64,000 nt of DNA from the NCBI RefSeq assembly GCF_036924715.1, contig NZ_JAZHSB010000001.1, positions 5,137,001 through 5,201,000 on the forward strand. Reading direction: 5' to 3'. This document shows, piece by piece, positions 52,121 through 61,400 of this stretch (the first letter of the stretch is position 1; every line of letters starts with the position of its first letter). This stretch comes from Bradyrhizobium sp. AZCC 1721 (lineage in GTDB: Bacteria; Pseudomonadota; Alphaproteobacteria; Rhizobiales; Xanthobacteraceae). The position numbers were made by a program, and so were the translations under genes. The notes under the pieces were generated by a model. That model was not told the origin of the DNA, made no database searches, and saw nothing but the letters and a program-made list of their open reading frames with translations.

Positions 52121-53709
52121 TGCCTCACAAGGCTCAAAAATGGCGGCCGTCGGTGGGACAGGTCATTTTTGCCGCGCTCGCCGCTGCGGCGACACTGCCG
52201 CTGGTCGGGCTATTCTTCTTCCGCCTCTATGACAATCAGCTCATTCACCAAACCCAGGCCGAACTGATCGCGCAAAGCCGGGTGCTTGCCGCGGTCTATG
52301 CCCGGGAAGTGGAAACCCGCCTTAACGCCGGCATTGCGCTCGGCGCCGAAATTCCGCCCGAGGCGCGCCTGGCCCGGGAAGACCAGCTTACGCCGATCCG
52401 ACCCGCGCTCGATCTCGCTGCCGGCGCAGACCTGCTTCGGCGGCGGCCTGACGCACTTCCAGCAAGCGCGCCCGCATCGCAACCCTATGTCGAGATCGGC
52501 TCGCGGCTGACGCCGATTATCCGGGAAACCCAGAAAGTCACGCTGGCCGGCTTCCGCATCCTCGATCCCCAGGGTGTCGTGATTGCCGGCCGCGACGAGG
52601 TCGGCCAATCGCTCGCCCATATCGAGGAGATAGCCACAGCGCTCAAGGGACAATACCGGGCGGCCCTGCGGATTCGCAAACCCGACAAGCCTCCTCCTCC
52701 GATCTACTCGATCAGCCGCGGCGTCGGCGTCCACGTGTTCTCGGCAATGCCTGTTGTCGTCAACAACCGCGTCGCAGGGGTGATCTATACGTCGAGGACC
52801 CCGAGCAACATCTTCGACCACCTCTATCAGGAACGCGGCAAGTTCATTCTGGCGGCGCTTGCGGTTGTTTTCGCGACCATCGTTATCGGCCTGGTATTCT
52901 CCCGAACCATCACCCGCCCGATGCGCGAGCTGGTCGATCGCGCCGCGCGCATCGGGCGGGGCGATCGCGATGCATTTCGGCCCCTCGCCCATTACGGCAC
53001 GCGCGAGTTTGCGCAGTTGTCGCACAGTTTTCTCGACATGGCCGAACAATTGTCGCGGCGGTCGGATTACATCGCGACCTTCTCAGCGCACCTTACCCAC
53101 GAATTGAAGTCGCCGCTGACATCGATCAAGGGTGCCGCCGAACTACTGCTGGATTCCCTGCAGAGCAAGACAGACACCCTCACCCGGATGGAGCAGAAGA
53201 ATTTCATATCGAACATTCTGGGGGACACCGGGCGCCTGGAAGCCATGACCCAGCGCTTACGCGAGCTGGCGCGCGCCGAGGCCGCGCCGCAGAATGAGCA
53301 GACCGGGCTTTCGCAGGTGATTGGCGGGTTGAAGAGCCGGTTTCCGGCACGCGCGATCGACGCAACGGGGTGCCTGGACCGCTCGATCGGCATGTCCAGC
53401 GAAAAGGCGCTGATCGTGTTGTCGCATCTGACCGACAACGCCATCCGTCATAACGCCAAGGCCGTGCGGCTCGAAGCGGCCGAGGAAAACGGATCCGTCA
53501 GGATGATAGTCAGCAATGATGGCGATCCGATATCCGAAGCGAACCGGGAGAAGATCTTCGACGCTTTCTTCACCACGCGCCGCGACACCGGCGGCACGGG
53601 AATGGGACTCTCGATCGTCCAGGCTATCATGACCAGCCACGGCGGATCGATCCTGCTCCTGCCGTCCGACAAGGGCGTCGCGTTCGAACTGCAGTTTCCG
53701 GCCGCCTGA
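52117..53709 (+). CDS. Membrane sensor histidine kinase (CreC-like)
   Basis: This is a 530-residue kinase. The first membrane helix is at residues about 16-35 (VIFAALAAAATLPLVGLFFF). A periplasmic sensor region follows, then a second helix near residue 245 (FILAALAVVFATIVIGLVFS), HAMP, HisKA with His328 in LTHELKSPLTSI, and a catalytic domain with DNAIRHN and GTGMGLSI. The ATG at 52117 overlaps the regulator's stop (ATGA). It phosphorylates the response regulator encoded upstream; the signal is unknown. Confidence 0.94.
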   Translation: MMPHKAQKWRPSVGQVIFAALAAAATLPLVGLFFFRLYDNQLIHQTQAELIAQSRVLAAVYAREVETRLNAGIALGAEIPPEARLAREDQLTPIRPALDLAAGADLLRRRPDALPASAPASQPYVEIGSRLTPIIRETQKVTLAGFRILDPQGVVIAGRDEVGQSLAHIEEIATALKGQYRAALRIRKPDKPPPPIYSISRGVGVHVFSAMPVVVNNRVAGVIYTSRTPSNIFDHLYQERGKFILAALAVVFATIVIGLVFSRTITRPMRELVDRAARIGRGDRDAFRPLAHYGTREFAQLSHSFLDMAEQLSRRSDYIATFSAHLTHELKSPLTSIKGAAELLLDSLQSKTDTLTRMEQKNFISNILGDTGRLEAMTQRLRELARAEAAPQNEQTGLSQVIGGLKSRFPARAIDATGCLDRSIGMSSEKALIVLSHLTDNAIRHNAKAVRLEAAEENGSVRMIVSNDGDPISEANREKIFDAFFTTRRDTGGTGMGLSIVQAIMTSHGGSILLLPSDKGVAFELQFPAA

Positions 53710-53745
53710 AGTCCGTCAGACGCGCGAAGCGCGGGAAGAGAGAGG

Positions 53746-54606
53746 CTACAGCATCGGCAAACCCCGCGGCTTGGGGCCGCGCGGAAAAGCCTTGTCGAGC
53801 GCGCCAATCTCGACCTCGCTCAACCTCAAGTCCCCCGCCCGCGCATTCTCGGCCGCGTGTTCCGCGCTGGAGGCTTTTGGAATCGCGAGCACCGATGCCG
53901 TGCGCGTGAGAAACGCCAGCGCGATCTGGCGTGGGGTTGCCTTGTGTGCATCGGCGATCGCCTGCAGCACCTCACCGCCCTTGCTGCGCGGCGATGGAAA
54001 GTCATTGTGGCCGAACGGCGAATAGGCGACGACGGCGACGCCATGCCTCTCGCACCACGGGATCACGGCGTGCTCGATCGCGCGCTCCTGCAGATGATAG
54101 AGCACCTGGTTGCAGGCGATCTTGCCCTCGCCTGCGATATCGACGAGTTCATCGAGATCATCTGAATCAAAATTGCTGACGCCCCAAGAACGGATCTTTC
54201 CGCTCGCCACCAGCTCCTCGAACGCCGCCACCGTCTCCTCGAACGGATAGGAACCGCGCCAGTGCAGCAGGTAGCAGTCGAGATAATCGACCTTCAGCCG
54301 CTTCAGCGAGCGCTCGCAGGCGGTGATGGTGCCGCGGCGCGAGGCGTTGCTCGGCAACACCTTTGAGACCAGGAAGAGCATTTCCCTCGGCAGCTCCGCG
54401 ATCGCGTCGGCAATCACCGGCTCAGCATCGCCATACATCTCGGCGGTGTCGATATGGGTCATGCCGGTTGCGATGCCACGGCGCAGGGCGGCAATCGCGG
54501 CCTTGCGGTCGCCGTGGTCGAGATACCAGGTGCCCTGCCCGATCACGGAGACGTCGGGGCCGTTGGTGCCGAATTTTCTTGTTTGCAAGGTCGCCTCGCT
54601 CGTCAA
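53746..54606 (-). CDS. Aldo/keto reductase
   Basis: This is a 286-residue TIM-barrel oxidoreductase. The catalytic tetrad is visible as Asp and Tyr in HIDTAEMYG, Lys in FLVSKVLP and His in LLHWRGS. The NADPH-binding segments are VLAIPKASSAEHAAEN and GVSNFDSDDLDEL. It reduces an aldehyde or ketone of unknown identity. It converges on the histidine kinase gene with a 36-bp gap that holds a small hairpin. It is on the same strand as the amide operon downstream (leftward), but a large repeat separates them. Confidence 0.92.
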   Translation of the reverse strand: MTSEATLQTRKFGTNGPDVSVIGQGTWYLDHGDRKAAIAALRRGIATGMTHIDTAEMYGDAEPVIADAIAELPREMLFLVSKVLPSNASRRGTITACERSLKRLKVDYLDCYLLHWRGSYPFEETVAAFEELVASGKIRSWGVSNFDSDDLDELVDIAGEGKIACNQVLYHLQERAIEHAVIPWCERHGVAVVAYSPFGHNDFPSPRSKGGEVLQAIADAHKATPRQIALAFLTRTASVLAIPKASSAEHAAENARAGDLRLSEVEIGALDKAFPRGPKPRGLPML

Positions 54607-54656
54607 AAGTCGCAGGCGCGGATTTTAGACGAAACGGGCTATGATGTCTCCACAAC

Positions 54657-54798
54657 GTCGTCCCTGCGAAAGCAGGGATCCATAACCACGAAGGTCAGAT
54701 ATGAAGGAAACTGCGGCCGCAGCGCCGCGCCACAACCCACATTTGTGATTATGGGTCCCGGCTCCTGATGCGCAATTGCGCATGAGGGCCGGGACGAC
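54657..54798. repeat. Large interspersed palindromic repeat
   Basis: This 142-bp element has outer arms GTCGTCCC (54657-54664) and GGGACGAC (54791-54798). Inside are a hairpin CCCTGC-GAAA-GCAGGG (54662-54677), the pair CCATAACCAC (54680-54689) with GTGATTATGG (54745-54754, one mismatch) and a perfect palindrome ATGCGCAATTGCGCAT (54768-54783). The layout matches mobile palindromic elements abundant in Bradyrhizobium-like genomes. It lies just downstream of amiE and may also end that operon's transcript. Confidence 0.85.
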
Positions 54799-54824
54799 AT
54801 TCGAATGTGTGGCACGCTGACCGG

Positions 54825-55865
54825 CTAGTAATTACTCGCCGTCGCCTCGTTCGGAATCCCCTCGATCGGGCATTCGTCGGTGCCGACGGTCGAACGCGTC
54901 ATCGCCTCGACCATCTCACGCGTCCCTTCGGGGTCGGCGATCCATTTCGCATAGAAATCGTAGGGACAGGCCGCGACGCCGCGCGCGCCTTCGCCGGAAT
55001 TGATCATGCCGGTATAGCCGCGGTGCAGCAGCTTGAAGAGATGGTTCTGCGACTGGCCGTTGCGGCGCGCGTCGCGGATCAGGCTCTTCGACAATCCCGC
55101 GTATTGGATGCCGTACTCCTCCTCGCCGGTCTCGCCGAGTGTGCGGCCGTCGAAGCCGATGATCGCGGAATGGCCGAAATAGGAGTAGACGCCGTCGAAG
55201 CCGGCGGCATTAGCAACCGCGACATAGACATTGTTGGCCCAGGCCATCGCCTTGGAAATCAAGACCTGCTGTTCCTTGGCCGGGTACATGTAGCCCTGGC
55301 AACGCACGATCAGCTCGGCGCCCTTCATGGCGCAGTCGCGCCAGATCTCCGGATAGTTGCCGTCGTCGCAGATGATCAGGCTGACCTTCAACCCTTTCGG
55401 TCCTTCGGAGACGTAGGTGCACTTGCCGGGATACCAGCCTTCGATTGGCACCCACGGCATGATCTTGCGGTACTTCTGAACGATCTCGCCCTTGTCGTTC
55501 ATCAGGATCAGGGTGTTGTAAGGGGCCTTGTGCGGATGCTCTTCGTGGCGCTCGCCAGTCAGCGAGAACACGCCCCAGACTTTTGCCTTGCGGCAGGCTT
55601 CGGCAAAGATCTCAGTCTCATCACCCGGGACCTGCGAGGCGGTCTCGTACATCTCCTTGGAGTCGTACATGATGCCGTGGGTGGAATATTCCGGGAAGAT
55701 CACGAGATCCATGCCCGGCAGACCGAGCTTCATGCCGACGATCATGTCGGCGATCTTGCGGGCGTTGTCGAGCACCTCAGCCCTGGTGTGCAGACGCGGC
55801 ATTTTGTAATTGACGACGGCGACGCCGACCGTGTCATTGCTGGAAGAAATGTCACCGTGGAGCAT
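54825..55865 (-). CDS. amiE: Aliphatic amidase
   Basis: This is a 346-residue nitrilase-superfamily amidase, the exact length of AmiE and very close to it in sequence (MLHGDISSSNDTVGVAVVNY at the N-terminus). The catalytic triad is Glu59 (FPEYS), Lys134 (KYRKIMPW) and Cys166 (IICDDGNYPE). It hydrolyses short aliphatic amides such as acetamide to the acid and ammonia. It is the last gene of the urt-fmd operon, 39 bp after fmdB. Confidence 0.96.
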   Translation of the reverse strand: MLHGDISSSNDTVGVAVVNYKMPRLHTRAEVLDNARKIADMIVGMKLGLPGMDLVIFPEYSTHGIMYDSKEMYETASQVPGDETEIFAEACRKAKVWGVFSLTGERHEEHPHKAPYNTLILMNDKGEIVQKYRKIMPWVPIEGWYPGKCTYVSEGPKGLKVSLIICDDGNYPEIWRDCAMKGAELIVRCQGYMYPAKEQQVLISKAMAWANNVYVAVANAAGFDGVYSYFGHSAIIGFDGRTLGETGEEEYGIQYAGLSKSLIRDARRNGQSQNHLFKLLHRGYTGMINSGEGARGVAACPYDFYAKWIADPEGTREMVEAMTRSTVGTDECPIEGIPNEATASNY

Positions 55866-55904
55866 TGGGATCGCCTCTCTGGTTTGAGTTGGAAGGATCG
55901 AGCC

Positions 55905-56252
55905 TCAGTGGCTGATCATCCAGGGGCGCGCCGTTGGAAAGCCCTTGGCGCCGCCTCTGGTCTTGGTGATGAGCCGGGCCGGCTTCTTCTTGCCGGGTGA
56001 ACAGCAGCCACAGCCGGGACCGTGCGAAGCCTTGTATTCCGCTGATGTCTTCGGCGCATGGGCACTGCGCTCGTTAGTGGCGATCGCCTTGCGCTTCTCT
56101 GATGGCATGCAGAAGAACGCCGGTGCAGTCAGGATCACGCGCGGTGATTCATTTTCGCAGTTCGGACAGTCCTGCGGGTCGTCGCATTCGGCCATCGGCC
56201 GCATGTCCGTGAACGAGCCGCAGTCGTTACAGAGATATTCGTAGACGGGCAT
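55905..56252 (-). CDS. fmdB: FmdB-family zinc-ribbon protein
   Basis: This is a 115-residue protein. The first 45 residues are the FmdB zinc ribbon (MPVYEYLCNDCG, with the second pair in CPNCENES). A Cys-rich turn (GCGCCSPGKKK) follows near the C-terminus. FmdB proteins are thought to regulate amidase genes such as fmdA. It lies 89 bp downstream of fmdA and upstream of amiE, which supports that role. The open frame continues to 56501 but has no coding character there. Confidence 0.92.
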   Translation of the reverse strand: MPVYEYLCNDCGSFTDMRPMAECDDPQDCPNCENESPRVILTAPAFFCMPSEKRKAIATNERSAHAPKTSAEYKASHGPGCGCCSPGKKKPARLITKTRGGAKGFPTARPWMISH

Positions 56253-56341
56253 CTGGTTTCCTCGCGATGTTTCCTCGTAGCTCCGCGACGGATGCGGCGC
56301 GACGTGACACGGCGCCGTCCCGCACCCTCCTCGCGCGGGAA

Positions 56342-57571
56342 TCACTTGTCCGGCGAGATCGGCATCTGGATGTCGCCCTTGATGTGTTTGATCGGTCCGG
56401 CCGACGACGGCATGATGTCGAAGTCGAATATCTCGGTCGGCAGCCACAGCGTAGCGCAGGCGTTCGGCACGTCGACGACGCCTGAGATGTGGCCCTGGCA
56501 CGGCGCGGTGCCGAGGATCGAATAGGCCTGCGCGCCGGAATAGCCGAACTTCTTAAGATACTCGATCGCGTTCAAACACGCCTGGCGATAGGCGATGTGG
56601 ACGTCGAGGTAATGCTGCTTGCCGGCCTCGTCGACCGAGATGCCCTCGAAGATCAGATAATCCTTGTAGTTCGGCGTGATCGGCGATGGCTTGAACACGG
56701 GATTCTTGATGCCGTATTTGGCAACGCCATCCTTGATGACATCGACCTTCAGATGCAGCCAGCCGGCCATTTCGATTGCGCCGCAGAAAGTGATCTCACC
56801 GTCGCCCTGGCTGAAGTGCAAATCGCCCATCGAGAGTCCACCACCCGGCACATAGACCGGGAAGAAGATCTTCGAGCCGCGCGACAGATCCTTGATGTCG
56901 CAATTGCCGCCATGCTCGCGCGGCGGCACGGTGCGGGCGCCTTCGGCGCCGACCTTGGCCTTGGCATCGCCTTTGGCGCGGCCGGCATGCGCGGTCGCGG
57001 CGAACGGCGGATTGGCAAGGCCCGGCACGCGCGTCGGATTGGTCGCGATCAGCGCGGTCTCGCGCTCGTTCCAGGTCGCCAGCAATTTCGGATCGGGCAG
57101 GCAGCCGATCAGGCCGGGATGGATTAAGCCAGCAAAATTCACACCGGGCACGTGGCGCGACGAGGTGTAGAGACCCTTGATGTCCCAAATCGATTTCTGG
57201 GCCAGCGGGAAATGGTCGGTCAGGAAGCCGCCGCCGTTCTGCTTGGAGAAGAAGCCGTTAAAGCCCCACAGGCTTTCCTTCAACGGACCGACATCGAGCA
57301 GGTCGACCACAAGGAGATCGCCAGGCTCGGCGCCCTTGACGCCGATCGGGCCGGACAGGAAGTGCACGATCGAGAGGTCGATGTCGCGCACATCATCGGC
57401 GGAATCGTTGTTCTTGATGAAACCGCCGGTCCAGTCATAGGTCTCGATGATGAAATCGTCGCCTGGATTGACCCACGCCACGATCGGAATATCGGGATGC
57501 CAGCGGTTGTGGACCATGTCGTTCTCGTAGGCCGATTTCGAAAGATCGACCTTGATCAGTGTCTCTGGCAT
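56342..57571 (-). CDS. fmdA: Formamidase/acetamidase
   Basis: This is a 409-residue FmdA/AmdA-family enzyme beginning MPETLIKVDLSKSAYEN. Typical stretches are NRWHPDIPIVAWVNPGDDFI, GAEPGDLLVVDLLDVGPL, EHGGNCDIKDLSRGSKIFFP and GDLHFSQGDGEI. It releases ammonia from formamide or acetamide. The start at 57571 follows a GGGGAGCT ribosome site; the frame upstream to 57721 lies mostly over the urtE gene. It directly follows urtE in the operon (37-bp gap). Confidence 0.95.
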   Translation of the reverse strand: MPETLIKVDLSKSAYENDMVHNRWHPDIPIVAWVNPGDDFIIETYDWTGGFIKNNDSADDVRDIDLSIVHFLSGPIGVKGAEPGDLLVVDLLDVGPLKESLWGFNGFFSKQNGGGFLTDHFPLAQKSIWDIKGLYTSSRHVPGVNFAGLIHPGLIGCLPDPKLLATWNERETALIATNPTRVPGLANPPFAATAHAGRAKGDAKAKVGAEGARTVPPREHGGNCDIKDLSRGSKIFFPVYVPGGGLSMGDLHFSQGDGEITFCGAIEMAGWLHLKVDVIKDGVAKYGIKNPVFKPSPITPNYKDYLIFEGISVDEAGKQHYLDVHIAYRQACLNAIEYLKKFGYSGAQAYSILGTAPCQGHISGVVDVPNACATLWLPTEIFDFDIMPSSAGPIKHIKGDIQMPISPDK

Positions 57572-57608
57572 CGATAGCTCCCCTTTTTTGACAGCACGGT
57601 TTGCGGGT

Positions 57609-58298
57609 TTACACGGACAGGAATTTCGAGACTTGCGCGGCATCGACGCTGTCGCGCGGCTCGTCGCGGACGATCTCGCCGTTCTCGATGACCAACACGC
57701 GGTCGGCGATGTCGAGCGCAAAGCTCAACACCTGTTCGGAGACGACGATCGACAGGCCGCGCTCGTCGCGAATGCGCTTCAGGGTGCGCGCCATGTCCTT
57801 GATGATCGACGGCTGGATACCCTCGGTCGGCTCGTCCAGCAGCAGCACTTTTGGCTTGGTGACGAGCGCGCGGGCGATAGCGAGCTGCTGCTGCTGTCCG
57901 CCGGAAAGATTGCCGCCGCGCCGGCCTTTCATCTCCAGCAGCACCGGGAATAATTCGTAGATGTCCTCAGGCACCTCCGAGCCGCCCGACACCACGAGGC
58001 CGGTCTCGATGTTCTCCTTCACCGTCATGGTGGAAAAGATCATGCGGCCCTGCGGCACGTAGGCGAGGCCCCTGGCGACACGCTCGTAGCTCGGCAGCGT
58101 GCTGAGCTCTGCGCCTGCCATGCTCACCGAGCCACTCTTGGTCGGCACGATGCCCATCAGCGACTTCATCAGCGTGGTCTTGCCCATGCCGTTACGGCCC
58201 ATGATCGCGACGATCTCGTTGGGCGCGACCGAGACGTTGAGGCCGTGCAGAACTTCGCTCTGACCGTAGGCGACGTGAAGATCCGAAATAGCCAGCAT
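57609..58298 (-). CDS. urtE: Urea/amide ABC transporter ATP-binding protein UrtE
   Basis: This is a 229-residue ATPase of the LivF/UrtE type with Walker A GRNGMGKTT (34-42), signature LSGGQ (131-135) and Walker B VLLLDEPTEG (151-160). With UrtD it drives the UrtBC permease. An interspersed palindrome separates it from urtD (66-bp gap), unlike the tighter spacing in most urt operons. Confidence 0.95.
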   Translation of the reverse strand: MLAISDLHVAYGQSEVLHGLNVSVAPNEIVAIMGRNGMGKTTLMKSLMGIVPTKSGSVSMAGAELSTLPSYERVARGLAYVPQGRMIFSTMTVKENIETGLVVSGGSEVPEDIYELFPVLLEMKGRRGGNLSGGQQQQLAIARALVTKPKVLLLDEPTEGIQPSIIKDMARTLKRIRDERGLSIVVSEQVLSFALDIADRVLVIENGEIVRDEPRDSVDAAQVSKFLSV

Positions 58299-58316
58299 GA
58301 GCGCTCCTTATTTGTT

Positions 58317-58364
58317 GCGCATGATCTTGTCCGGAAACCGGACGCCACTTTCCGGGATCATGCG

Positions 58365-58365
<1 letters not shown>
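58317..58365. repeat. Interspersed palindrome between urtD and urtE
   Basis: Outer arms GCGCATGATC (58317-58326) and GATCATGCGC (58356-58365) are perfect, and an inner CCGGAAA/TTTCCGG pair (58331-58337, 58349-58355) strengthens the hairpin. Its last base is the end of the urtD stop codon. This type of element, with TCCGGAAACCGG in the middle, is widespread in Bradyrhizobium-like genomes. In the transcript it may protect the 3' end of the upstream message. Confidence 0.88.
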
Positions 58366-59120
<755 letters not shown>

Positions 59121-59187
59121 GATCTATCTCCTCATTTCGCCAGTGTGGCATCGGCAACCGATATGACGGACGAGCATGATGTCCTCC

Positions 59188-60333
59188 TCACTCTGCCGGC
59201 GCACCGTCGGCGACCGAATTACTGGTCCAGTCGCCGGACTTCTTCTTGATCGAGCTGATCAGGCGATCGATGCGCGACTGGACGTGATCCGCCCAGATGC
59301 CCGACAAGCCGTTCGGGAAGGCCAGCACGACCGCGATGAACAGCGCGCCGAGGCCGAACAACCAGAGCTGCGGGAAGGATTCCGAAAGGCCGGTCTTGGC
59401 AAAATTGACCAGCAGCGCCCCCCACACCGCGCCGAAGATCGACGTCCGTCCGCCGACGGCAGTGTAGATCACCATTTCGATCGACGGCACGATGCCCACA
59501 AAGGACGGCGACATGAAACCGACATTGAGTGCGAACATGGCGCCCCCTATCGCTGCGAAGATCGCAGCCATGCAGAAGGCGAAGATCTTGAAATTGGCGA
59601 CGCTGTAGCCGGAGAAGCGGACACGATCTTCCTGCTCGCGCATCGCCACCAGGATGCGGCCAAGCTTTGTCAGCCGGATGAACTGCGCGATCAGGATGCA
59701 GCCGAACAGCAGGAACACTTCAAAGAAGTATAGAACGACCTTGGCGTGGTCCGGCCTGATGTCCCATCCCTTCAGTGTACGCAGGTCGGTCATGCCGTTG
59801 ATGCCGCCGGTATAACCCTGCTGCCCGACGATCAGAATGGTGAGGATGGCGGCGACGGCCTGGGTGATGATCGCGAAATAGGTGCCGCCGACGCGGCGCT
59901 TGAACATTGCCGTGCCGATGATCAGGGCGAAGAGGCCTGGGACCAGGATGATGGCGAGAACGGTGAAGGTGAGACTGTGGAACGGCTGCCAGAACAGCGG
60001 CAGCGCGGTGATCTGATTCCAATCCATGAAATCCGGAATGCCGGGCGTGGACTGGATCTTGGTGTTCTCGACGCTGGATGCCTCCAGCTTGAGGAACATC
60101 GCCATGCAGTAGCCGCCGAGGCCGAAGAACACGCCCTGCCCCAAGCTCAGGATGCCGCCATATCCCCAGCACAGCACGAGGCCGATCGCGACAAAGGCGT
60201 AAGTCAAATATTTCGCGACCAGATTGAGACGGAACACATCCAGCGACAGCGGCAGGATCACGAGCAGAACCAGGCCCAGTGCAACGAAGCCAATGAGCTC
60301 GGATCGATTGAAGAAGCGCGAGTTGATGATCAT
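59188..60333 (-). CDS. urtC: Urea/amide ABC transporter permease UrtC
   Basis: This is a 381-residue inner-membrane permease of the LivM/UrtC type with about ten helices. Typical sequences are LCWGYGGILSLGQGVFFGLG, GLTEC-like GMTDLRTLKGWDI and VYTAVGGRTSIFGAVWGALLV-type loop (IYTAVGGRTSIFGAVWGALL). It forms the channel with UrtB. It follows the urtB stop by 18 bp. Confidence 0.94.
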   Translation of the reverse strand: MIINSRFFNRSELIGFVALGLVLLVILPLSLDVFRLNLVAKYLTYAFVAIGLVLCWGYGGILSLGQGVFFGLGGYCMAMFLKLEASSVENTKIQSTPGIPDFMDWNQITALPLFWQPFHSLTFTVLAIILVPGLFALIIGTAMFKRRVGGTYFAIITQAVAAILTILIVGQQGYTGGINGMTDLRTLKGWDIRPDHAKVVLYFFEVFLLFGCILIAQFIRLTKLGRILVAMREQEDRVRFSGYSVANFKIFAFCMAAIFAAIGGAMFALNVGFMSPSFVGIVPSIEMVIYTAVGGRTSIFGAVWGALLVNFAKTGLSESFPQLWLFGLGALFIAVVLAFPNGLSGIWADHVQSRIDRLISSIKKKSGDWTSNSVADGAPAE

Positions 60334-60351
60334 GATCGTGCTTTCTTGTTC

Positions 60352-61280
60352 TTACTTGCGAACCTTGAGGCTGAAGAGACCCTGCGGCCGCAACATCAGG
60401 ATTCCGACGACGGCGAGCAACGTGAGAACCTTGGCCATCGAGCCCGACATGAAGAATTCGAGCGTCGATTGTGTTTGCGAAATCGAGAAGGCCGACGCGA
60501 TGGTGCCGAGCAGGCTCGCGGCGCCGCCAAACACGACAACCAGGAACGTGTCGACAATGTAGAGTTGCCCCGAGGTCGGACCGGTCGAGCCGATCATGGT
60601 AAAAGCGCTTCCCGCTATCCCGGCGATCCCGCAACCGAGGCCGTAGGTGTAGCGATCGACTCTTTCGGTATTGATGCCGACGGCGCCGGCCATGATCCGG
60701 TTCTGCACGACAGCGCGGACCTGCCGGCCCCAGCGCGACTTGTAAATGACGTAGGCAACCGCGCACGTGATCGAAACGGTGAGACCCATCACGAAGATGC
60801 CGTTGATCGGCACCTCGATGCTGTCGGTCACCTTGAGCGATCCCAGCATCCACTGCGGCAGGTCGACGCCGACCTCGCGCGCGCGCCGAAGACGGAGCGA
60901 TAGGCCTGCTGCAGTATGAGGCTGAGGCCCCATGTGGCGAGTAGCGTGTCGAGCGGGCGCTTGTAGAGGTGCCGAATCAGCCCCCACTCCACCAGCATTC
61001 CGAGCGCGCCGGAGGCGAGGAAAGCCAGCATCATCGCGAGAAAGAAATAGCCGCTGAAAAGACCTGGCAGATAGCTCTGGAACAGATTCGACGTCATCCA
61101 GGTGACGTAGGCCCCCAAGATCATGAACTCGCCATGCGCCATGTTGATGACGCCCATCTGGCCGAAGATGATGGCAAGGCCGAGCGCCATCAGCACGTAG
61201 ACGGAGAACAGGATCAGGCCCGCAAAACCCTGCATGACGAAGATGGAGCCCAGATCGCCAATCGAATAGTCGCCGAACAT
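60352..61280 (-). pseudogene. urtB: Urea/amide ABC transporter permease UrtB, frameshifted
   Basis: The two halves of a LivH/UrtB permease lie in different frames. The N-terminal part (MFGDYSIGDLGSIFVMQGFA to QQAYRSVFGARAR) runs from 61280; the C-terminal part (EVGVDLPQWMLGSLKVTDSI to the stop at 60352) is in another frame. Continuity is restored if one GC pair is removed from the alternating run CGCGCGCGCGC at 60876-60886, giving SVFGAREVGVDLPQ and a 308-residue protein. The span is 929 bp, two more than a multiple of three. Either the gene is inactivated, the repeat varies in length in the population, or the sequence has an error there. All other operon genes are intact. Confidence 0.92.
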
Positions 61281-61304
61281 CTGACTTCTCCGCCGGAGGA
61301 AGGT

Positions 61305-61334
61305 CCCGCGTCGCGAGCGAATTCGCGACGCGGG
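61305..61334 (-). promoter_or_regulatory. Stem-loop between urtA and urtB
   Basis: A perfect 12-bp stem CCCGCGTCGCGA (61305-61316) / TCGCGACGCGGG (61323-61334) has a 6-nt loop. It lies in the 120-bp gap between urtA and urtB and has no T tract, so it probably attenuates or stabilises rather than terminates. Confidence 0.8.
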
Positions 61335-61400
61335 GTCGTGAAGCGCGGATTGACGGTCCACGCCAGGGAGCGGTTGGAACGTTGCGGGAAGGCTCCGGGC

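Noticed and set aside
54807..56000. Forward 397-codon open frame over amiE
   Set aside because: The opposite strand encodes amiE with all catalytic residues; this frame is its shadow.
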